Assembly: GCF_009908165.1 (NCBI RefSeq)
Contig: NZ_JAAAUC010000008.1
Span: 124,001-188,000 of the forward strand
Origin: Frigidibacter albus
Lineage (GTDB): Bacteria; Pseudomonadota; Alphaproteobacteria; Rhodobacterales; Rhodobacteraceae
Direction of reading: 5' to 3'
Length of the DNA: 64,000 nt
Both the position numbers and the translations under genes were made by a program. This document shows positions 58,757-64,000 of the stretch, one piece after another. The notes beneath the pieces were generated by a model. That model searched no databases, was not told where the DNA came from, and was given only the letters and a program-made list of their open reading frames with translations. Position 1 is the stretch's first letter, and every line of letters begins with the position of its first letter.

Positions 58757-60052
58757 CTACTCCGCCGCCATCGCGCCCATGCGGCCGGTCTTCTTGGCCT
58801 TGATCCGGTCCTCGATCTCTTCGCGGTAATGCCGGATCAGGCCCTGGATCGGCCAGGCCGCCGCATCGCCAAGCGCGCAGATGGTGTGGCCCTCGACCTG
58901 CTTGGTCACGCTCAGCAGCATGTCGATTTCCTCGACCTCGGCCTCGCCGGTCACCAGCCGCTCCATCACCCGCATCATCCAGCCGGTGCCTTCGCGGCAG
59001 GGCGTGCATTGCCCGCAGCTTTCATGCTTGAAGAATTTCGACAGCCGCCACACCGCCTTGATGACATCGGTGGACTGGTCCATCACGATCATGCAGGCGG
59101 TGCCGAAGCTGGATTTCAGCTCGCGCATCCCGTCGTAATCCATGATCGCCGCATCGCAGAGGTCCGCCGGCAGGATCGGGCAGGACGCGCCGCCCGGGAT
59201 CACCGCCTTGAGGTTGCTCCAGCCGCCGCGCACGCCGCCGCCATGCTTCTCGATCAGCTCTTTCATGCTGATCGACATCGACTCCTCGATCACGCAGGGC
59301 GTGTTCACATGGCCCGACATCGCATAAAGCTTCACGCCGGCATTGTTCGGCCGGCCAAAGCCCGCGAACCACTCGCCGCCGCGGCGCAGGATCGTCGGCA
59401 CCACGGCGATGGATTCGACGTTGTTCACCGTGGTCGGGCAGCCGTAGAGGCCAGCGCCGGCCGGGAACGGCGGCTTCATCCGCGGCATCCCCTTCTTGCC
59501 CTCAAGGCTTTCCAGCAGCGCGGTTTCCTCGCCGCAGATATAGGCCCCGGCGCCGTGATGCAGGTAGACGTCGAAATCCCAGCCCGACCCGCAGGCATTG
59601 GGCCCGACCAGCCCCGCGTCATAGCATTCGTCGATGGCCGCCTGCAGCGCTTCCTTCTCGCGGATATATTCGCCGCGGATGTAGATGTAGCACGCATGGG
59701 CCTGCATCGCGAAGCTGGCGATCAGCGCGCCTTCGATCAGCGTATGCGGATCGTGGCGCATGATCTCGCGGTCCTTGCAGGTCGCGGGCTCGGATTCGTC
59801 GGCGTTGATGACGAGGTAGGCCGGGCGCCCGTCGCTCTGCTTGGGCATGAACGACCATTTCAGGCCCGTCGGGAACCCTGCCCCGCCGCGGCCGCGCAGG
59901 CCCGACTTCTTCATCTCGTCCACGATCCAGTCGCGGCCCTTGCCAAGGATACCGGCGGTGCCATCCCAATGGCCGCGCGCCTGCGCACCCTTCAGGCTGC
60001 GGTCATGCATCCCGTAGAGGTTGGTAAAGATCCGGTCCTGATCCTTCAGCAT
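58757..60052 (-). CDS. nuoF: NADH-quinone oxidoreductase subunit F
   Basis: A 431-aa NADH- and FMN-binding subunit. '[16 protein letters not shown]' is the NADH/FMN loop and '[19 protein letters not shown]' the FMN site. The N3 [4Fe-4S] ligands are in '[15 protein letters not shown]' with a later Cys in '[14 protein letters not shown]'. Length is normal. It starts 15 nt after the DUF5337-like gene. Confidence 0.97.
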   Translation of the reverse strand: MLKDQDRIFTNLYGMHDRSLKGAQARGHWDGTAGILGKGRDWIVDEMKKSGLRGRGGAGFPTGLKWSFMPKQSDGRPAYLVINADESEPATCKDREIMRHDPHTLIEGALIASFAMQAHACYIYIRGEYIREKEALQAAIDECYDAGLVGPNACGSGWDFDVYLHHGAGAYICGEETALLESLEGKKGMPRMKPPFPAGAGLYGCPTTVNNVESIAVVPTILRRGGEWFAGFGRPNNAGVKLYAMSGHVNTPCVIEESMSISMKELIEKHGGGVRGGWSNLKAVIPGGASCPILPADLCDAAIMDYDGMRELKSSFGTACMIVMDQSTDVIKAVWRLSKFFKHESCGQCTPCREGTGWMMRVMERLVTGEAEVEEIDMLLSVTKQVEGHTICALGDAAAWPIQGLIRHYREEIEDRIKAKKTGRMGAMAAE

Positions 60053-60067
60053 CGTTGCATCCTCAAA

Positions 60068-60295
60068 TCACTGGCGCTTTTGCCGTTGCCAGATCCGCCA
60101 GGTCACGACCAGCGCCCAGAAGAACGCGGCCATCGCGGCCAAGTCGAACAGGAACACATAGCGGGCTTCAAGCCCGAACCTGCCGCCCAGCCATTGCGCC
60201 CCCATCCACAGCACCATCGTCACCGCGATCACGATGGCGACCATCCGCGCCTCGCTCGCCAGTGCCTTGTCCTGCTGCGTCGGGGGCTTTGTCAT
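60068..60295 (-). CDS. DUF5337-like two-helix membrane protein
   Basis: A 75-aa protein with two transmembrane helices ('MVAIVIAVTMVLWMGAQWLG' and 'YVFLFDLAAMAAFFWALVV') and a basic C-terminus. It resembles the DUF5337 proteins that lie between nuoE and nuoF in Rhodobacteraceae. It starts 2 nt after the nuoE stop. Possibly an accessory or assembly factor; untested. Confidence 0.75.
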   Translation of the reverse strand: MTKPPTQQDKALASEARMVAIVIAVTMVLWMGAQWLGGRFGLEARYVFLFDLAAMAAFFWALVVTWRIWQRQKRQ

Positions 60296-60297
60296 CG

Positions 60298-61656
60298 TCA
60301 GTAGTCATTCGTCTTGGCGCGGATCAGGAAAGCCTCACGGCCTTCCTCGCAGATGATCCGCGCCTGCGACACCCACCGCTCGCGGCTGGCGCGGCCGGGG
60401 AAATGCGGCAGGTTGGCATCGACCCAGGCCACATCCTCGGGGGTCCAGGCGGCGATCTGATCGAAATGGAACACGCCAAGCCCGTGCAGCACCCGCTCGA
60501 CCTTGGGGCCGATCCCCTCGATCAGCCGCAGATGGTCTGGCACCCCGCCCCGCGCCTCGGGCAGGCCCGGCGGCTTGCCGGCGGGCAAGTCGGCCACCGG
60601 CGTGTCGGTTGCTTGCGCCGTCGCACCAGTGGCGGGCATGTCCGCAGCCGAGGGCACGGCCCCCGCCGGGGCATCCGCGGCATCGGCCGGGGTCTCGACC
60701 TCATGCGCGGCGGAAGAGGCAGGCGTTTCCGCATCGGCGCCCGTGGTCGGCATCGGCGCCTCGCGCGTCGTCACCGGCGCGTCCGAGGGCGCCTCGACAG
60801 CCACGCCCTGCTCGGGCACCTCGGCGGCGCTCTCGGCGCCGGCCTCCTGCACGGTGATCCCGGTCTCGTCGATCGGCAGGCCCTCGCCCGGGGTCGGCTC
60901 TTCGGCCTCGACCACGGCTTCGGTCACAGGTTCGTTCACCGGCGCGGCCTTGTTCAGCCAGGGCGTCAGCAGCGGAACCTCGGTCCCGTCGATGCGCTTC
61001 ACCGTCTCGCCCAGATCCACCGCCAGCTGCACGCTGGCGTTATAGCGGGTGCGGCCGCTGTCATCGGACTTCAGGCTGGTCAGGCCGCTGGCAGGTTCCG
61101 ACGAGAAGCGCCCGTTCTGCGGGCCGGGCACCGGCACCGCGCCAGAGGCCAGCTCGTCCAGCAGCTTGCGCAGCTGTTCGGCGGTCAGATCCTCGTAGTA
61201 ATCCTTGCCGATCATCGCCGCCGGCGCGTTGGCGCAGGCGCCGAGGCATTCAACCTCTTCCCAGGTGAACTTGCCGTTTTCCGACAGCGTGTAGGGACGC
61301 GAGGCGATCTTCTCGCGGCAGACCGCGATCAGGTCCTCGGCGCCGCAGATCATGCAGCTGGTGGTGCCGCAGATCTGGATATGGGCAATGCTTCCCGTGG
61401 GTTGCAGCTGGAACATGAAGTAGAAGGTCGCCACTTCCAGCGCCCGGATATGTGCGAGGCCCAGCATGTCCGCGACATGCTCGATGGCGGCGCGGGTCAG
61501 CCAGCCCTGCTGTTCCTGCGCGCGCCACAGCAGCGGAATGATCGCGCTGGCCTGACGGCCGGCGGGGTATTTGGTGATCTGCGCTTCCGCCCAGGCCAGA
61601 TTGGCAGGGGTGAAGGCAAAGCCGGCGGGCTGGTCATGATACAGGCGGCGAAGCAT
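60298..61656 (-). CDS. nuoE: NADH-quinone oxidoreductase subunit E with C-terminal extension
   Basis: A 452-aa protein. The first ~200 residues are NuoE, with the N1a [2Fe-2S] ligands in '[14 protein letters not shown]' and '[10 protein letters not shown]'. Then follows a long Ala/Pro/Glu-rich disordered region (~255-375). A C-terminal helix-hairpin-helix-type domain has '[20 protein letters not shown]', as in DUF4332-like proteins. Typical bacterial NuoE is ~170 aa; the extension is known in this family of organisms but its role is not. The start MLRRLYHD is chosen because upstream codons read through the nuoD end. Confidence 0.94.
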   Translation of the reverse strand: MLRRLYHDQPAGFAFTPANLAWAEAQITKYPAGRQASAIIPLLWRAQEQQGWLTRAAIEHVADMLGLAHIRALEVATFYFMFQLQPTGSIAHIQICGTTSCMICGAEDLIAVCREKIASRPYTLSENGKFTWEEVECLGACANAPAAMIGKDYYEDLTAEQLRKLLDELASGAVPVPGPQNGRFSSEPASGLTSLKSDDSGRTRYNASVQLAVDLGETVKRIDGTEVPLLTPWLNKAAPVNEPVTEAVVEAEEPTPGEGLPIDETGITVQEAGAESAAEVPEQGVAVEAPSDAPVTTREAPMPTTGADAETPASSAAHEVETPADAADAPAGAVPSAADMPATGATAQATDTPVADLPAGKPPGLPEARGGVPDHLRLIEGIGPKVERVLHGLGVFHFDQIAAWTPEDVAWVDANLPHFPGRASRERWVSQARIICEEGREAFLIRAKTNDY

Positions 61657-61729
61657 CAGCAGGCGGCTCCGGTCAGGGGGACCGCGGCGAAGGCGCCGGC
61701 GATCAGGTGTTGCGAAAGGGCAGCGGGCA

Positions 61730-62941
61730 TCAGCGGTCAATCTCCCCGAACACCACGTCCAGCGTGCCGATGATGGCGGACACGTCGGCCAGCTGGTGGC
61801 CGCGGGCGATCCAGTCCATCGACTGCAGGTGTAGATAGCCCGGCGCGCGGATCTTGGCACGGTAGGGCTTGTTGGTGCCATCGGCGACCAGATAGACGCC
61901 GAACTCGCCCTTGGGCGCCTCGACTGCGGCATAGACTTCGCCGGCCGGAACGTGGAAGCCCTCGGTATAAAGCTTGAAGTGATGGATCAGGCTTTCCATC
62001 GACCGCTTCATGTCGCCGCGCTTGGGCGGGGTGATCTTGCCGCGGGCCAGGATGTCGCCCGGCTCGGCGCGCAGCATCTTCAGCGCCTGCAGCATGATCC
62101 TGGTCGACTCGCGCATTTCCTGCATCCGGCACAGGTAGCGGTCGAAGCAATCGCCATTGGTGCCGACCGGGATCTGGAAGTCGAATTCGTCATAGCATTC
62201 ATAGGGTTGGCTGCGGCGCAGATCCCAGGCCAGGCCCGATCCGCGCACCATCACCCCCGAATAGCCCCAGGTGAGGATATCCGCTTCCTTGACCACGCCG
62301 ATATCGACGTTGCGCTGCTTGAAGATCCGGTTGTCGGTCAAGAGGCCGTCGATATCGTCCAGCAGCGCCGGAAAGGCCTTGGCCCAGTCTTCAAGATCGT
62401 CGATCAGCTTGGGCGGCAGGTCCTGATGCACACCGCCGGGCCGGAAATAGGCCGCGTGCAGCCGCGCGCCGCTGGCGCGTTCGTAGAACACCATCAGCTC
62501 TTCGCGGGCCTTGAAGCCCCAGAGCGGCGGGGTCAGGGCGCCCACGTCCATCGCCTGCGTGGTGACGTTCATCAAGTGGTTGAGAATGCGGCCGATTTCG
62601 CAGAACAGCACCCGGATCAGGCTGGCGCGGCGCGGGACCACGGTTTCGGTCAGGCGCTCGATGGCGAGGCACCAGGCATGTTCCTGGTTCATCGGGGCAA
62701 CGTAGTCCAGCCGGTCAAAGTACGGCAGGTTCTGCAGGTAAGTCCGCGACTCCATGAGCTTTTCGGTCCCGCGGTGCAGCAGGCCGATATGCGGGTCGCA
62801 GCGTTCGACAATCTCGCCGTCCAGTTCCAGCACCAGACGCAAAACTCCATGCGCCGCAGGGTGTTGCGGGCCGAAGTTGATGTTGAAGTTGCGGATCTTC
62901 TGCTCGCCGGTCAGCGCGTCGTCGAAGCTGCCATCCATCAT
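61730..62941 (-). CDS. nuoD: NADH-quinone oxidoreductase subunit D
   Basis: A 403-aa 49-kDa-type subunit forming the quinone pocket. '[20 protein letters not shown]' has the conserved His/quinone loop, and '[16 protein letters not shown]' and '[17 protein letters not shown]' are diagnostic. ATG at 62941 overlaps the stop of the sulfotransferase gene by 4 nt and follows GGAGG by 6 nt; a second ATG is adjacent. Confidence 0.97.
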   Translation of the reverse strand: MMDGSFDDALTGEQKIRNFNINFGPQHPAAHGVLRLVLELDGEIVERCDPHIGLLHRGTEKLMESRTYLQNLPYFDRLDYVAPMNQEHAWCLAIERLTETVVPRRASLIRVLFCEIGRILNHLMNVTTQAMDVGALTPPLWGFKAREELMVFYERASGARLHAAYFRPGGVHQDLPPKLIDDLEDWAKAFPALLDDIDGLLTDNRIFKQRNVDIGVVKEADILTWGYSGVMVRGSGLAWDLRRSQPYECYDEFDFQIPVGTNGDCFDRYLCRMQEMRESTRIMLQALKMLRAEPGDILARGKITPPKRGDMKRSMESLIHHFKLYTEGFHVPAGEVYAAVEAPKGEFGVYLVADGTNKPYRAKIRAPGYLHLQSMDWIARGHQLADVSAIIGTLDVVFGEIDR

Positions 62942-63843
62942 ATCCGGACCTCCGCCCTGTTGGCCTGCCACTCCAGCGGGAGCGGGCCGAAATTCTGTTC
63001 CACGAAGTCATATTGCGGGGCCAGGAACGCCTGGGCCCGGCCGCGCTGGCCTGGGTCGAGCGCCAGCTTCACGCCCTCATGCGCGCGCTCCGAAGTGTCG
63101 GCCTCGCGGTAGCTGATCCCGAGGAAGGCACAGAGACGCCGCAACCCGGCCTCGGTCAGCAGCCGTTCCGAAAACTCGATCATCAGCTGCGCGGGCGGCA
63201 CCGCCGCCTGCAGGCGCTGGATGGTGCCGTGATAATCGCCGCGTGCCGGGATATGCACTTCCATCCCGCGGCGGATCACCCGGTTCAGCACCCGGCGCGA
63301 CTTCAGCCCGATCTCTTCGCCCGCGCGCAGCTGGCGCTTGGCCTGCATCCGCACATGGCTCCACAGCCGGTCGAGCGGATCGCGCATCAGGTAGAGCACC
63401 CGCACGGCGGGCGAGAGCCCCGCCATCATCGTCAGCCGCGCCTGCGACAGCAGCGCATAGCCGGGGGTGATGTCCCCAACCAGCCGGGCATCCCGCGCCG
63501 CGGCAAAGAGGTAATCGCGGTAGGCGCGCACGGCGCCGTCCGTATCCCCCGCCTGCGCCAGCGCCAGCGCCGCCACGATCTCGTCCACGTCGTCGATCTG
63601 GCGCTGCAGGTTGCCCGCACGCCATTCCCCTGCCCCGGCGAGACGCGCCGCAAGGTCGCTGCGCAGCCGGGCATAGGTGTCGAACTGATGGTCATAGTCA
63701 TTCAGATCGACGGTGTCGAAGAAATGCAGCTCCTTGATCGACCGCATCCGGCACTCGGGGTGCGCGTGCAGATAGCGATACAGCCAGGAAGTCCCGGCCT
63801 TGGTCGCGCCCACGCAGAAGAGGAGTGTCGGCTGGCCGGTCAC
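62938..63843 (-). CDS. sulfotransferase domain protein inserted between nuoC and nuoD
   Basis: A 301-aa protein starting with GTG, 1 nt after the nuoC stop, and ending in a 4-nt overlap with the nuoD start. The 5'-phosphosulfate loop is '[14 protein letters not shown]' (12-25) and the 3'-phosphate segment is '[18 protein letters not shown]' (~150-167). Both PAPS-binding motifs are well kept, in the heparan-sulfotransferase style ('KELHFFD' also fits). It is a different subtype from the sulfotransferase at 740-1624. No relation of sulfation to complex I is known to me. Confidence 0.85.
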   Translation of the reverse strand: MTGQPTLLFCVGATKAGTSWLYRYLHAHPECRMRSIKELHFFDTVDLNDYDHQFDTYARLRSDLAARLAGAGEWRAGNLQRQIDDVDEIVAALALAQAGDTDGAVRAYRDYLFAAARDARLVGDITPGYALLSQARLTMMAGLSPAVRVLYLMRDPLDRLWSHVRMQAKRQLRAGEEIGLKSRRVLNRVIRRGMEVHIPARGDYHGTIQRLQAAVPPAQLMIEFSERLLTEAGLRRLCAFLGISYREADTSERAHEGVKLALDPGQRGRAQAFLAPQYDFVEQNFGPLPLEWQANRAEVRI

Positions 63844-63844
63844 G

Positions 63845-64000
63845 TTACGACTTTGCCCCCGTATCCTTGGATTTCTCGTCGCCCGGCAGCACGTATTTCG
63901 CGCCCTCCCAGGGGGACATGAAGTCGAACTGCCGGTACTCCTGGGTCAGCGACACGGGTTCATAGACAACGCGCTTCTGCGCCTCGTCATAACGGACCTC
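63845..64000 (-). CDS. nuoC: NADH-quinone oxidoreductase subunit C (3' end only)
   Basis: Only the last 51 codons and the stop are inside the window. They read '[20 protein letters not shown]' followed by '[13 protein letters not shown]', the C-terminus of the 30-kDa subunit NuoC. The gene begins beyond position 64000. It is the first visible member of the nuo series and is followed after 1 nt by the sulfotransferase gene. Confidence 0.93.
   Translation of the reverse strand, partial: EVRYDEAQKRVVYEPVSLTQEYRQFDFMSPWEGAKYVLPGDEKSKDTGAKS

Overview
The window is GC-rich DNA with dense, frequently overlapping genes, and its gene content points to an alphaproteobacterium of the Rhodobacteraceae/Paracoccaceae type. 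The evidence is a complex I (nuo) operon interspersed with extra small genes, a NuoE with a long C-terminal extension, the nuoN-birA-coaX-rnj chain, a surE-pcm-LysM/M23 cluster next to tatABC, and a Hint-domain protein of the kind common in this group. No rRNA, tRNA, CRISPR array or transposase was recognised.

Layout. (1) 1-18.9 kb is an accessory biosynthetic region. It starts with the 5' part of a secreted esterase, followed by a sulfotransferase and a propeller-like protein on the + strand. These converge (3-nt gap) on a five-gene minus-strand operon: TPR protein, alkaline-phosphatase/sulfatase-fold enzyme, Gly/Ala-rich repeat protein, a 2723-aa megasynthase (tandem nitronate-monooxygenase/PfaD-like, KS, AT, ACP, KR, DH) and a 1587-aa partner (KS, AT, DH, phosphopantetheinyl transferase). 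This looks like a self-contained iterative polyketide or secondary-lipid synthase, and it is the most interesting system here. (2) 19.2-28 kb is housekeeping on the + strand: radA, cvpA, purF, an SGNH esterase, an SDR, surE, pcm and a LysM/M23 lipoprotein. (3) 28-34.3 kb (minus) holds a DUF815-type ATPase, tatC-tatB-tatA, an ABC ATPase, a histidine phosphatase and an SDR. (4) 34.5-43.7 kb is mixed: Hint protein, prfC, two unknown genes, a transglutaminase-like protein, OsmC, a phytase-like secreted protein and a DEAD-box helicase. (5) 44-64 kb is one very long minus-strand series running nuoC (partial), sulfotransferase, nuoD, nuoE, DUF5337-like, nuoF, two extra genes, nuoG, lipoprotein, nuoH, nuoI, CMD-like, nuoJ, nuoK, nuoL, nuoM, nuoN, birA, coaX, rnj.

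Three further points stand out. A dispersed intergenic repeat of about 170 bp occurs four times (27.97, 31.03, 35.56 and 43.72 kb). One copy carries an inserted palindromic module that recurs alone at 32.6 kb, with a compensatory base-pair change. A sulfotransferase gene is translationally coupled between nuoC and nuoD. A gene of visibly lower GC sits between nuoF and nuoG. Functional calls for the core enzymes rest on visible motifs. The product of the synthase and the roles of its companions are inference.
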